A stretch of DNA of 61,759 bases from an uncultured Eubacterium sp. (GTDB lineage Bacteria; Bacillota; Clostridia; Lachnospirales; Lachnospiraceae). The DNA is taken from NCBI GenBank assembly GCA_934338065.1, contig CAKRGX010000012.1:1-61759 (forward strand), in the 5' to 3' direction. The notes beneath the pieces were generated by a model that was not told where the DNA came from, did no database searches, and saw only the letters and a program-made list of their open reading frames with translations. Below, piece by piece: positions 43,200 to 52,417 of the stretch. Within the stretch, counting starts at the first letter, position 1. Each line of letters opens with the position of its first letter. Both the position numbers and the translations under genes were made by a program.

Positions 43200-44495
43200 A
43201 TGCAGACTCTGATTTCCCTAAATCAATTATTATGGGGCGGTCCCATTCTCCTTTTACTTCTTGGCATACATATTTATCATACTATACATTTGCGTCTGGT
43301 GCAACGCAGAATTATGAAAGGGATCCGGCTTTCATTCGGCGACGATGCTGGTGCAGAAAGACATGGGTTCTCCCGCTTCGGCTCATTAACAACAACACTC
43401 GCCGCCACATTAGGAACCGGAAATATCGTTGGCATCTCAACAGCCGTTTATCTGGGAGGCTCTGGTGCTGTTTTCTGGTGCTGGCTCACGGGTATTCTCG
43501 GTATGGCTACCACTTATGCAGAAACCTATCTAAGCGGCCATCTTCGATGGCAGGATAACGACGGACATTATCACGGCGGTCCCATGTATATCTTGGACCA
43601 TACACTTCACAAGAAGGGAATGGCTTTTTTCTATAGTCTGGCGCTCTGTTTTTCCGCCTTCTGCATTGGCTGTACAACACAAAGCAATGCTATAACAGAA
43701 GCCTGTCAGGAAGTCTTTCACTGTCCTCCCCTCTATAGTGCGATTGTGACTGCTTTTTTAGTCGGGTTGATCCTTATGCAGGGAACTGACTGGATTGAAC
43801 GTTTTTCCATGGCAGTAGTCCCTGGTATGGCTATGTTTTTCTTTGGTGGCTGTATTCTTTATCTACTTTTACACGCCAGCTTCCTGCTTCCCTCAATACA
43901 GCAGATTCTTTCCTCTGCCTTTCACAGTTCCTCTATTACTGGTGGAATTGCCGGTTACTCCGTTGGAAAAGCGATTCGTTTTGGTGTAGCACGGGGGCTG
44001 TTTACCAATGAGGCTGGGCTCGGCACAGCCGGCCTGATTGCCGGGTCCTCTGCAGAAGAAAAGCCGGAAAATCAGGCTCTGATCTCAATGAGCGCAACCT
44101 TTTGGGATACGGTTGTCCTCTGCGCTGTTACCGGGATCGTGCTGGTTGCCTATCAGCTGGAATATCCGTTGGAATGGCAGGCTGGATCGGCTGGTTCCCT
44201 GACTACGGCAGCTTTTCGAAAACTACCTTTTTTAGGAGACGAAATACTGGGAATCGCTATTATCTGTTTTGCTATAGCTACTCTTGTCGGATGGAGTTAT
44301 CTTGGAAAACAAGGGTATGATTACCTGCTCTCCAACCGTTTTCCAAAGATTTATCAGACCATTTATGTGGTGATGATCTTTGTTGGCGGTATGCTTCCTC
44401 TTACACTTGTCTGGGAGTTGACGGATTTTATCAATCTTTTCCTTTTGATTCCGACCGTTTATCTTCTGATCCGCTGCCGTCGATATTTGAAATAA
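43200..44495 (+). CDS. alanine/glycine:cation symporter (AGCS family)
   Basis: 431 residues, about ten helices. LAATLGTGNIVGISTAVYLGGSGAVFWCW, TTQSNAITEAC and TNEAGLGTAGLIAGSS (read in parts) are AGCS signatures. Imports alanine or glycine with sodium. Divergent from the chromate transporter gene; the 115-base gap between them holds a TATAAT (43173-43178) without a convincing -35. Confidence 0.93.
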   Translation: MQTLISLNQLLWGGPILLLLLGIHIYHTIHLRLVQRRIMKGIRLSFGDDAGAERHGFSRFGSLTTTLAATLGTGNIVGISTAVYLGGSGAVFWCWLTGILGMATTYAETYLSGHLRWQDNDGHYHGGPMYILDHTLHKKGMAFFYSLALCFSAFCIGCTTQSNAITEACQEVFHCPPLYSAIVTAFLVGLILMQGTDWIERFSMAVVPGMAMFFFGGCILYLLLHASFLLPSIQQILSSAFHSSSITGGIAGYSVGKAIRFGVARGLFTNEAGLGTAGLIAGSSAEEKPENQALISMSATFWDTVVLCAVTGIVLVAYQLEYPLEWQAGSAGSLTTAAFRKLPFLGDEILGIAIICFAIATLVGWSYLGKQGYDYLLSNRFPKIYQTIYVVMIFVGGMLPLTLVWELTDFINLFLLIPTVYLLIRCRRYLK

Positions 44496-44648
44496 TATGT
44501 TTGTGTCCTTTATAATGTTGCTATTTGACAAGGCATTTCCAAAAAAAACATATTTTTTTCATATTTTTTGGGTTATAATAGAAGTATTGATGATAAAATG
44601 GGGTAGCAGATAATGGCTTTGCCATCGTTTTACTAAGGAGGTATTTTC

Positions 44649-45959
44649 ATGTCAGGCAAACTAAAAGAATGGTTCTCGCAAAAAAGAGTATTTAACAAAA
44701 TTGATTATATGAGCCTGAACCGGCTGCGTCAAAATCAATCCGTGACAAGTTCTATTCCCGTCCGTCTTTCCCATGCTGAAAAAACACGACGGGCAGATAA
44801 TCTCATCTGGGTCCGCAGCCATGATACTTCACTCACTTTTGACAGCATGACTCTGACACACAACCCATACGGTGTGACACCACTGACAGCATTAGCAATC
44901 TTTCACTCAGATGTGCCCTGCCGTCTTTCCTTTACGGTTCATTGCGGTGATTCCGTAGATTTTCATTATGATTATACACATCTGACAACTTCACATGTGG
45001 CTCCGATCTGGGGAATGTGTCCCAATGCCCACAACACCATAACGATTACCTTATACCGTGAAAATGGTGCAGAATTATGTACACGATCCTTTGACTGTCA
45101 GACAGATGCACTATCGGATGACTATGAGTACCCTTCTTTTTGTGATGAAAATGGCGTTACACGTTATATCATGACCATGCCTTCGCCAAAGGGAAAAATT
45201 TATCCTTTACCAAACGGTCATTTTCTGCTGGTCAATGATAAGATGCGCACCCGGACCGGCGCAGAACCGCTGCCTACCCATATTCATGAAGTCGATCTGC
45301 TGGGACGAACTTATCAGACTTGTTATGTCGGCAGCGGAATAGAACATGTCTATAATGCGTGTGATGAGGAGAATCACCTTCTTGTTACGATCCATGCTTT
45401 GGAAGATGAACAGTCTTTATTTGCTATCATCGATCGTGAAACCGGAACAGTTATACGTACGAGCAACGAACTTCCTTCCGAAGAGTGCGAGCCGTCTATT
45501 TACCTAACACGGCAACATCTGGAAGCAGTTTTCAAGGATTCTCTGGAAGATTTTGTCCTTGCCGGAGAATCTCTGGAACAAATAGACTTTGCCGAAACAG
45601 GATGGCTCCGCCCACCTGTATTCTACAAAGCGGCCTCCGTAGAGACTACCGGTGCAGTCAGCCTTGACGATATGAAAGAACAGTACGGACTGACTTTTTC
45701 CATTGTGGGAAACAATCTTTCGATTGATACCTGCCATGATGATATTCAGGAAATTGTCTTTAGTCATGCAGACCGATTATACGAACTGGATCTGACTAAT
45801 CCACCCCTTTCCGACCCCCAATACGAAAAATACCACTACACACTTGCTGTTCCTTTTACAGAAATGTATAGTGGCACATATTCCATCGTGATCCGTTTTC
45901 GTAATGGTGGACAAGCCGTGCTTCAAGACACGGTTTCCCTTTCAAGAGAGCGTAAATAA
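44649..45959 (+). CDS. shortened ASST-like protein lacking the catalytic propeller block
   Basis: 436 residues. It aligns with the 676-residue ASST-like protein at 37084: THNPYGVTPLTALAIFHSD against IRNPYGESPLTALALFVTE, GRTYQTCYVGSGIEHVY against GRVFRTYHTKNGVHHTV, and IIDRETGTVIRTSNE against EIDRVTGEIVWQLDVE. Directly after the last match the 37084 protein has DWAHVNS and about 250 more residues; these are missing here, and the sequence goes to a C-terminal beta domain instead. It is probably catalytically inactive, with a possible binding or structural role. AAGGAGGT lies before the ATG. Confidence 0.72.
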   Translation: MSGKLKEWFSQKRVFNKIDYMSLNRLRQNQSVTSSIPVRLSHAEKTRRADNLIWVRSHDTSLTFDSMTLTHNPYGVTPLTALAIFHSDVPCRLSFTVHCGDSVDFHYDYTHLTTSHVAPIWGMCPNAHNTITITLYRENGAELCTRSFDCQTDALSDDYEYPSFCDENGVTRYIMTMPSPKGKIYPLPNGHFLLVNDKMRTRTGAEPLPTHIHEVDLLGRTYQTCYVGSGIEHVYNACDEENHLLVTIHALEDEQSLFAIIDRETGTVIRTSNELPSEECEPSIYLTRQHLEAVFKDSLEDFVLAGESLEQIDFAETGWLRPPVFYKAASVETTGAVSLDDMKEQYGLTFSIVGNNLSIDTCHDDIQEIVFSHADRLYELDLTNPPLSDPQYEKYHYTLAVPFTEMYSGTYSIVIRFRNGGQAVLQDTVSLSRERK

Positions 45960-45963
45960 TCTC

Positions 45964-46698
45964 TTACTCTGCTACTTCATACAGATAACTGTTACCTTTT
46001 TTTCCAACACGGTCCACCACTCCAAGATAGTGCAGTACATGCAATGCCGTCTGCGCCCGCTTTACGGTCAGACGGGTTGCTTTGGCATACTCATTGGAAC
46101 AAAATACTTCTAACTCGGGTGGTATAAGCATGCGGTAATCTTCTACCCGCTCCAGATGAAGTTCCTCTACCAGTTCCGTAGGTATCCTATCATGCCGGCT
46201 CGATCCTTTTTTGCGATCCCGGCTCCAGCCATTTAACAACCGCGTCTCCTCAATATCGATAAGCAGAATATGAATAGACAGGTTCGGGTCTTTTAAAAAT
46301 GTCTTAATCCGGTACAGCTCCGCAAATACCGCCTGTGGCGTTCCTCTTTTTGGCGATTTCCGCCGGTCACTGATCTCTCCTGTGTCCTCATCTATCCAGC
46401 GCAGCCACTTTGTGGCCGGCACCGGATAGACAATAGTCACCTGATAGAGAGGAAGAAATTTGGTTAGCTTTCCCCGGAGAGTATTAAAATTGGCTGTCTG
46501 TATCTCATATACATGCCCTTCCCGATACACATCTGCCACATATCCTTCTAATGGCACCTCATGGTAATCTTCGTCCGGTTCTACATAATTTTTGAGAATA
46601 GCATGCAGTGTTTTCTCACCGAGCGTACCAATCCCGTGTTCTTCATGTTCTCTGCCTAAGACTCTGGCTGCTGCCTGATTAAAGGTTATCCTGTCCAT
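45964..46698 (-). CDS. unknown protein, nuclease-like core plus winged helix
   Basis: 244 residues, family not recognised. Residues about 50-110 ([20 protein letters not shown], then [14 protein letters not shown]) have the Asp...Glu-x-Gln layout of a PD-(D/E)XK nuclease. The C-terminal 60 residues ([20 protein letters not shown]) look like a winged helix. Its start overlaps the araD end by about 20 bases; 46698, 46707 and 46716 are all possible ATGs and none has a strong ribosome binding site, which suggests coupling to araD translation. It may be a regulator or restriction-like protein. Confidence 0.6.
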   Translation of the reverse strand: MDRITFNQAAARVLGREHEEHGIGTLGEKTLHAILKNYVEPDEDYHEVPLEGYVADVYREGHVYEIQTANFNTLRGKLTKFLPLYQVTIVYPVPATKWLRWIDEDTGEISDRRKSPKRGTPQAVFAELYRIKTFLKDPNLSIHILLIDIEETRLLNGWSRDRKKGSSRHDRIPTELVEELHLERVEDYRMLIPPELEVFCSNEYAKATRLTVKRAQTALHVLHYLGVVDRVGKKGNSYLYEVAE

Positions 46699-47374
46699 AG
46701 TACGCATTAGCACCATGTTTTCTGAAATAGTGCTTGTCCATTAAGTACTGTGGTGCTCTTTTTACCCGTGGGTTTAATGTCAGAGTATGGTGTGCCATCT
46801 CTGCTACCTTATCTAATACTACAGCATTATAAACAGCATTTGCCGGTGATGTTCCCCATGCAAAAGGTCCATGATTTTTCACTACGATACCAGGCACTTC
46901 CATCGGATCTTTATCTCCGATTGTCTCAATAATAACAACTCCTGTATTTCTCTCATAGTCCAGATTGATCTCCTCTGCTGTCAAGTCTCTTGTACATGGA
47001 ATATCACCATAGAAATAGTCCGCATGTGTTGTTCCGAGTGCCGGGATCGACATACCAGCCTGAGCAAACGTAACTGCCCATGTAGAATGAGTATGTACAA
47101 CTCCGCCCAGAGATGGATAAGCCTTGTATAATTCTATATGTGTAGCTGTATCAGAAGACGGACGGTATTTTCCTTCAATAACATTCTGGTCAAAATCAAC
47201 GACTACCATATCCTCCGGCTTCAGCTCATCATATTCCACGCCACTTGGCTTGATAACAACATAGTTATTCTCACGGTCAATACCACTGACATTTCCCCAT
47301 GTATAAATAACCATTCCTTTTTCCTGAAGCTCCATATTTGCTTCATATACTTCTTTTTTTAATTGCTCTAACAT
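46679..47374 (-). CDS. araD: L-ribulose-5-phosphate 4-epimerase
   Basis: 231 residues. Class II aldolase/AraD fold: [11 protein letters not shown], metal-binding VVHTHSTWA and the later [14 protein letters not shown] are visible. Converts L-ribulose 5-phosphate to D-xylulose 5-phosphate in arabinose use. No araA or araB is found here, so it is an orphan. ATG 47374 is placed by GGAGG 5 bases upstream. A palindrome and promoter precede it. Confidence 0.95.
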   Translation of the reverse strand: MLEQLKKEVYEANMELQEKGMVIYTWGNVSGIDRENNYVVIKPSGVEYDELKPEDMVVVDFDQNVIEGKYRPSSDTATHIELYKAYPSLGGVVHTHSTWAVTFAQAGMSIPALGTTHADYFYGDIPCTRDLTAEEINLDYERNTGVVIIETIGDKDPMEVPGIVVKNHGPFAWGTSPANAVYNAVVLDKVAEMAHHTLTLNPRVKRAPQYLMDKHYFRKHGANAYYGQDNL

Positions 47375-47388
47375 CATATCCTCCATTC

Positions 47389-47409
47389 TAAAGCATGGCT
47401 CATGCTTTA
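47389..47409. promoter_or_regulatory. 21-bp palindrome in the araD leader
   Basis: TAAAGCATG (47389-47397), GCT, CATGCTTTA (47401-47409): perfect 9-bp arms just upstream of the araD ribosome binding site. It is either an operator or an mRNA hairpin that can affect initiation. Confidence 0.55.
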
Positions 47410-47431
47410 CTGTAATTATTTCTTATTTCCT

Positions 47432-47459
47432 AGTATAACATGTTTTTCATTTCTGTAAA
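47432..47459 (-). promoter_or_regulatory. araD promoter
   Basis: On the minus strand TTTACA (47459-47454), 16 bases, TATACT (47437-47432). The palindrome at 47389-47409 lies 22 bases downstream. Confidence 0.6.
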
Positions 47460-47504
47460 TACCATTCACCATTTCTGATAATGTGTCAGATACATTCTTG
47501 ACCG

Positions 47505-47597
47505 TCAAATTATATATTCCATCTGGCGCTCTTTGGTTTTCATTCCCATTTTTTCATAAAAATGTTCCGCCCTTCGTATAGTCACACTATTCTCCAT
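47505..47597 (-). pseudogene. 30-codon remnant resembling the C-terminus of a GNAT acetyltransferase
   Basis: Reads MENSVTIRRAEHFYEKMG then KTKERQMEYII and stops. The HFYEKMGMKTK pattern is the last helix-strand of many GNAT acetyltransferases. A GGGGAGG lies 7 bases before the ATG. Too short to be an active enzyme; a decayed fragment or a small peptide gene. Confidence 0.4.
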
Positions 47598-47614
47598 CGT
47601 TCATCCTCCCCATC

Positions 47615-48763
47615 TTATTTATCATACTCATCCAGGAAATGATGCTTCACACCATCTTTTTTGTATGCAATAACCGTACTCAGATTCACATTTTCCACAC
47701 TCTTAAAGATGTTTCCCTCGATATACGGATTATCTTCCTTTAGCTTTGCAATCAGCTTTTTTGTTTCTAACCGCTTGGAAGATGTCGTACCGTCCTCATG
47801 GCAGGTACTGCAGGTCTCTGTGAAATGGCAGGCACACTGCAAAAAATGAAGTTCGTTATAATCTCTCCATCTGCATATAGCTTCTTCCCGGATAAGATAC
47901 AAAGGGCGGATCAGTTCCATTCCTGCAAAATTAGTACTGTGAAGCTTAGGCATCATCGTCTGGATCTGCCCCCCGTGGATCATTCCCATGAGAATCGTCT
48001 CAATCACATCGTTATAGTGATGCCCCAATGCGATCTTATTGCATCCCAGTTCCTTTGCCTTACTGTAAAGGTAACCTCTCCTCATCCTTGCACATAAGTA
48101 ACATGGATTCTTTTCTACGTGGTCAACAGCATCAAATATTATGCTGTCAAAAATCGTCACTGGTATGCCAAGCTTCCGTGCATTGCTCTCGATCAATGCA
48201 CGGTTTTCTTTATTATAACCGGGATCCATCACCAAAAAAGTTAATTCAAACTTGACCTTTTTATGCCTTTGTATCTCCTGAAAAAGTTTCGCCATAAGCA
48301 TAGAATCCTTACCACCCGATATACAGACGGCAATATGGTCTCCGTCCTGGATCAGTTCATATGTCCTGCATGCCTTTGCAAAAGGGGTAAATAGTTGTTT
48401 GTGAAATTTTTTACGGATACTCTGCTCCGCTCTTTCTTTCACATCAATTTCTTCTTCATCACTCAAGGCATCCATTAAAAAAGCCTGGTATCCACCGGTA
48501 AGACTGTAACTATTTATTCCTGATTTTTCCATCTGTTCCGCAATATCCTTAGACTTCTCCCCCCGCTGGCAATAAAAGATAACGTCTCCTTTTTTCTGTA
48601 AACGTGCCAGACATTCTTCCTCATTTTCCATAAAGAGTTTTATTGGAATATGAATCGCTCCGGGGATCATGCCATACAAAACACTTCCTTCATCCCGGAT
48701 ATCTATTATCTGGCAGGAGTCTTTCGGGCGTGCCTTAAGCTCAGCAATTGTTATTTCTTTCAC
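47615..48763 (-). CDS. rhodanese domain fused to TtcA-family PP-loop protein
   Basis: 382 residues. Residues 1-95 are a rhodanese domain with IIDIRDEGSVLYGMIPGAIH and the active-site FYCQRGEKSKD, whose cysteine can hold a persulfide. Residues about 130-330 are a PP-loop ATPase: VCISGGKDSMLMAKLF, PCYLCARMRRGYLY, GHHYNDVIET, like TtcA, which thiolates cytidine 32 in tRNA. A final cysteine group CACHFTETCSTC could bind a metal or cluster. The GTG start overlaps the tcdA stop as GTGA, so the two tRNA-modification genes are coupled. Confidence 0.85.
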   Translation of the reverse strand: MKEITIAELKARPKDSCQIIDIRDEGSVLYGMIPGAIHIPIKLFMENEEECLARLQKKGDVIFYCQRGEKSKDIAEQMEKSGINSYSLTGGYQAFLMDALSDEEEIDVKERAEQSIRKKFHKQLFTPFAKACRTYELIQDGDHIAVCISGGKDSMLMAKLFQEIQRHKKVKFELTFLVMDPGYNKENRALIESNARKLGIPVTIFDSIIFDAVDHVEKNPCYLCARMRRGYLYSKAKELGCNKIALGHHYNDVIETILMGMIHGGQIQTMMPKLHSTNFAGMELIRPLYLIREEAICRWRDYNELHFLQCACHFTETCSTCHEDGTTSSKRLETKKLIAKLKEDNPYIEGNIFKSVENVNLSTVIAYKKDGVKHHFLDEYDK

Positions 48764-49530
48764 TCCATAGTCCCCCTTTTTCCTGTTAAATCCTTTACCA
48801 CTTCTCCGGCAATGATCAGCCCTGCCGTAGAAGGTACAAAAGCAGTACTTCCTGGAATATCTCTTCGTTCTGTACAGGTATGCTTTGCCCCCGGAGGGCA
48901 GACACAGTTGGTCCGGCAACTGATTGACATATCTTCAATCGGGCGGATTGGCTTTTCCTCCGAATAAACCACCTTAAGTTTTTTTATTCCCCGTTTCTTT
49001 AACTCACGTCTCATAACTTTGGCAAGCGGACACATCTTTGTCTTATAAATATCTGCAACCTGAAAAGCACTTGCCTCAAGCTTGTTTCCTGCTCCCATGG
49101 AACTGATGATCGAAACCTTTTCCTTCTGGCATTTCATCACTAATTCAATTTTCGCCGTTACGGTATCTACGGCATCTACCACATAATCATATTCAGAAAA
49201 CGGAAATTTATCTGCGTTCTCCGGTAGGAAAAAACACTTGTGAACTCTTACATCCGCATCCGGATTGATCTCCCATATTCTATCCCTCATTACCTCTGCT
49301 TTGTACTTTCCTATTGTTTTTCTTGTTGCAATGATCTGTCTGTTAAGATTGGTAAGACATACTTTATCATCATCTATCAGATCAAATGCTCCGATTCCAC
49401 TCCTTACCAAAGCCTCGCATACGTAGCCCCCCACGCCACCAACGCCAAATACAGCGACCCGCGCATTTTTTAATCTATCCATTGCTTCTTCTCCAAGAAG
49501 AAGCTGTGTTCTTGAAAATTGTGTAAGCAT
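48760..49530 (-). CDS. tcdA: tRNA threonylcarbamoyladenosine dehydratase (TcdA/CsdL)
   Basis: 256 residues of the E1-like family. FSRTQLLLGEEAMDRLKNARVAVFGVGGVGGYVCEAL (read in parts), DDKVCLTNLNRQI and DAVDTVTAKIELV are typical. It makes the cyclic form of t6A at position 37 of tRNAs reading ANN codons, using ATP. The ATG at 49530 has GGAG 7 bases upstream. It is followed with overlap by the rhodanese-TtcA gene; both act on tRNA anticodon loops. Confidence 0.93.
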   Translation of the reverse strand: MLTQFSRTQLLLGEEAMDRLKNARVAVFGVGGVGGYVCEALVRSGIGAFDLIDDDKVCLTNLNRQIIATRKTIGKYKAEVMRDRIWEINPDADVRVHKCFFLPENADKFPFSEYDYVVDAVDTVTAKIELVMKCQKEKVSIISSMGAGNKLEASAFQVADIYKTKMCPLAKVMRRELKKRGIKKLKVVYSEEKPIRPIEDMSISCRTNCVCPPGAKHTCTERRDIPGSTAFVPSTAGLIIAGEVVKDLTGKRGTME

Positions 49531-49554
49531 TCCCATTCTCCTTTTTACTTATTA

Positions 49555-51315
49555 TCAATTCAAAAGACCGGATATGTCCTTAATCATGGCTTCGTTTGTT
49601 ATACCAAGCTCCTGAAGTAATTCTGCCGGGTCATACCGGTCATAGAATTTTTTCTCTAAACCATAATTTTTGACTTTAACTTCACTAGTCGAATAATGCG
49701 CTGCTATCTTTTGTCCAAAGCCTCCGTCCAGAATACCATCCTCAAGTGTCACAATAACCTTATGATCTTCTCCCAATTCATTCAGCAGTTCTTTGTCAAT
49801 CGTGGATGCAAATCTTGGGTTTATCAACGTTGGTTCAAAGCCTAGTTTTTCTTTTACCGCTGCTGCCAATCTCTCCCCCATCTGATAGAAATCTCCCAGT
49901 GCAAGTATCGCAGCTTTTTCCCCTTTCTTTTCAATCTTAAACCTGCCTATAATACCATAATCTTCATCCGCCTCACGATCGGTCACTTCATTTCCCGGCA
50001 TAAGGATCATAACCGGATATTCATTCTGGTCCAGTGACCAGTCTAGCATATTCAGATATTCCGTTTTTGAACTTGGCGCAAGTATCTGAAGATTTGGTAT
50101 ATTTGAAAATGCCGAAATGCCAAAGATACCAAGATGTGTTACATCCGTAAGTCCGGCAAAACTTGAATAATTCAGCAAAATAGTAACCGCTGTACCGTTG
50201 ATACAGACGTCCTGGGAAATCTGGTCATAGGTTCTCTGGATAAATGTGGCGTTTGTCACTACAAGGGGTTTTGCCCCATTTCGGGCAGCACCCGAAGCCA
50301 TGGCAACGGCCTGTTCCTCGGCAATGCCAACATCTACATACTGGCTTCCTAATTCCTCTCTAAGCTCCCTGGAAAGCCCGCCCGTCATCGGCATCGCCGG
50401 CGTGATAACAAGAAAATCTTTATCTTTCTCTGCCTTCTGCATAATATAATCTGCTGTGATCGAGGTATAATCTTCTTCCGGGAAATCTTCTATCGGCTTG
50501 CCGGTTGTACGGTCAAAAGGCACGCACCAATGCCAATCTTCTTTGTTATCCTCCGCAGGCTTATAACCAAACCCTTTTGTTGTGTGAATGTGAACAACAA
50601 TCGGATGGTCGATATCTTTCACCTGATTAAAAGCCCGGATTAGTTCAATGATGTCGTTCCCTTTTTCCACATACATATAATCAAGACCAAAGGCTTTAAA
50701 AATATTATTTACTGCCTTGCCTTCTGAATTACGTAATTCTTCAAGATTTTTATACAGTCCCCCATGATTCTCAGCAATTGCCATTTCATTGTCATTCACA
50801 ACAATGATTAAATTAGAATCCAGTTCGCTTCCAGCAACATTTAATGCCTCTAATGCCTCTCCTCCAGATAATGAGCCATCACCGATAACGGCAATTACAT
50901 TTCTCTTTTCTGCCTTTAAATCTCTCGCTTTCGCAAGTCCGGACGCAAGGGAAATAGAAGTAGAAGTATGGCCAACATTAAAAATATCATGCTCACTTTC
51001 CTCCGGATTGGTGTATCCGGAATCCTCAGAAAAATGGTCATCATATAGATAGCCGGCCTTCCTCCCCGTCAATATCTTGTGCGGGTAACTCTGGTGTGAT
51101 ACATCAAATACAAACTGATCCTTCGGCGATTCAAATACATAGTGCAAGGCTATCTCAGCCTCAACAATTCCAAAGTTTGGTCCAAAGTGCCCTCCGGCCT
51201 TTGTTAATCGATTAAACAAAGCCTCTCTGATTTCTGCCGCTACATCATCCAGTTCTTCAATCTTAAACTTTTTAATATCCGAGGCGTCATTTATTCTTTT
51301 CAGTAATTCGTACAT
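49555..51315 (-). CDS. DXS-like 1-deoxy-D-xylulose-5-phosphate synthase / transketolase family
   Basis: 586 residues, somewhat shorter than typical DXS (about 620). GGHFGPNFGIVEAEIALHYVFESPKDQFVFDVSHQSYPHKILTGR (in parts) is the DXS opening; VIGDGSLSGGEALEALN and VVNDNEMAIAEN bind thiamine diphosphate and Mg. The C-terminal half has VDVGIAEEQAVAMASGAAR. Divergence from canonical DXS (GPN instead of APN, DVSHQ instead of DVGHQ) suggests a paralogue with altered substrate; dxs itself may lie elsewhere. ATG 51315 has GGAG upstream. Confidence 0.82.
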   Translation of the reverse strand: MYELLKRINDASDIKKFKIEELDDVAAEIREALFNRLTKAGGHFGPNFGIVEAEIALHYVFESPKDQFVFDVSHQSYPHKILTGRKAGYLYDDHFSEDSGYTNPEESEHDIFNVGHTSTSISLASGLAKARDLKAEKRNVIAVIGDGSLSGGEALEALNVAGSELDSNLIIVVNDNEMAIAENHGGLYKNLEELRNSEGKAVNNIFKAFGLDYMYVEKGNDIIELIRAFNQVKDIDHPIVVHIHTTKGFGYKPAEDNKEDWHWCVPFDRTTGKPIEDFPEEDYTSITADYIMQKAEKDKDFLVITPAMPMTGGLSRELREELGSQYVDVGIAEEQAVAMASGAARNGAKPLVVTNATFIQRTYDQISQDVCINGTAVTILLNYSSFAGLTDVTHLGIFGISAFSNIPNLQILAPSSKTEYLNMLDWSLDQNEYPVMILMPGNEVTDREADEDYGIIGRFKIEKKGEKAAILALGDFYQMGERLAAAVKEKLGFEPTLINPRFASTIDKELLNELGEDHKVIVTLEDGILDGGFGQKIAAHYSTSEVKVKNYGLEKKFYDRYDPAELLQELGITNEAMIKDISGLLN

Positions 51316-51349
51316 AATATACTCCACTCCATTCATTTTTGTTGCAAAC

Positions 51350-51378
51350 AGTATACCACAGCACTATTGCTTTTACAA
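51350..51378 (-). promoter_or_regulatory. promoter of the DXS-like, tcdA, rhodanese-TtcA transcript
   Basis: On the minus strand TTGTAA (51378-51373), 17 bases, TATACT (51355-51350). Confidence 0.6.
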
Positions 51379-51402
51379 TTGATTTAAGAAATCAGATTCT
51401 CC

Positions 51403-51431
51403 TTGAAACTTCCCCTCTTTTCATCTACAAT
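51403..51431 (+). promoter_or_regulatory. AEC transporter promoter
   Basis: TTGAAA (51403-51408), 17 bases, TACAAT (51426-51431); divergent from the DXS-like promoter. Confidence 0.55.
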
Positions 51432-51464
51432 ATCAATGTATTTAAGAAATGTGAGGTTTTACAG

Positions 51465-52406
51465 ATGGAAAATTTTTTATACAGTTTAAATGCAACACTG
51501 CCAATTTTTATGATTATGATTTTGGGCAAGGTACTCTGCCGCCTGCATATCATTGATACCCATTTCACACAAGTTGCCGACAAGTACGTCTTCATGGTCG
51601 GCATCCCGGCTCTTGTGTTTAAAGATATTACGGAAAACAACATTGGCAAAAGCTTTAACGGACACTATGTCCTGTTCTGCTTTCTTGTTACACTGACAAT
51701 GATCCTCGTTATCTGGGGAGTTACTGTGCTTTTCATGAAAAACAGATCTGAGCAGGGTGCTTTTATACAGGCATCCTATCGAAGCAGTGCCGCCATCCTC
51801 GGACTTGCCTTTATTGATAATATGTATGATGGTGCTGGCATGGCACCTCTGATGATCATCGGAGCAGTCCCTCTGTTTAATATCTTTGCCGTTATCATCC
51901 TGACGATCCACGGAGAAAATAACGGCCAAAAACCCGATATTAAAACAACAATTCTCAATATTTGTAAGAATCCTATTTTATTAAGTATCGTCATTTCCCT
52001 GCCATTTGCTTTTGGCATTGTACAATTTCCAATGTTTATCAACAAAGCAATCGCCAGCGTGGGGAACACAGCAACACCTTTGGCATTAATCTCAATCGGT
52101 GCCACTTTTGAGGGCCGTAAAGCTATAAAAAAAATAAGACCAACTCTGATTGCCTCCTTCATCAAGCTGGTCTTACTTGCTGCTCTCTTTCTACCTCTAG
52201 CAGTTTATCTAGGATACCGCAATCAGGAACTGATGGCTATCCTCATCATGCTTGGCTCTCCTACAACTGTGTCCTGCTATATTATGGCGAAAAATACGGG
52301 AAATGATTCTACCTTGACATCCAGTATTATTGTACTCACGACCCTGCTATCTTCGGTCACACTTACCGGATGGATTTTTATTTTACGCAGTATCCATGTC
52401 CTGTAA
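51465..52406 (+). CDS. AEC (auxin efflux carrier-like) family transporter
   Basis: 313 residues with about ten helices in two halves, ILGKVLCRLHIIDTHFTQVADKYVFMVGIPALVF (read in parts) at the start and LGSPTTVSCYIMAKNTGND near the end, as in AEC permeases for malate or other organic acids. The ATG at 51465 has GAGG 8 bases upstream; longer upstream reading lies in the promoter region. The substrate is unknown. Confidence 0.88.
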   Translation: MENFLYSLNATLPIFMIMILGKVLCRLHIIDTHFTQVADKYVFMVGIPALVFKDITENNIGKSFNGHYVLFCFLVTLTMILVIWGVTVLFMKNRSEQGAFIQASYRSSAAILGLAFIDNMYDGAGMAPLMIIGAVPLFNIFAVIILTIHGENNGQKPDIKTTILNICKNPILLSIVISLPFAFGIVQFPMFINKAIASVGNTATPLALISIGATFEGRKAIKKIRPTLIASFIKLVLLAALFLPLAVYLGYRNQELMAILIMLGSPTTVSCYIMAKNTGNDSTLTSSIIVLTTLLSSVTLTGWIFILRSIHVL

Positions 52407-52417
52407 TTTCCCTGTTG

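Noticed and set aside
44525..44579. TTGACA and TATAAT as a promoter for the shortened ASST-like gene
   Set aside because: Spacing is 43 bases, too wide; TATAAT at 44574 has no proper -35.
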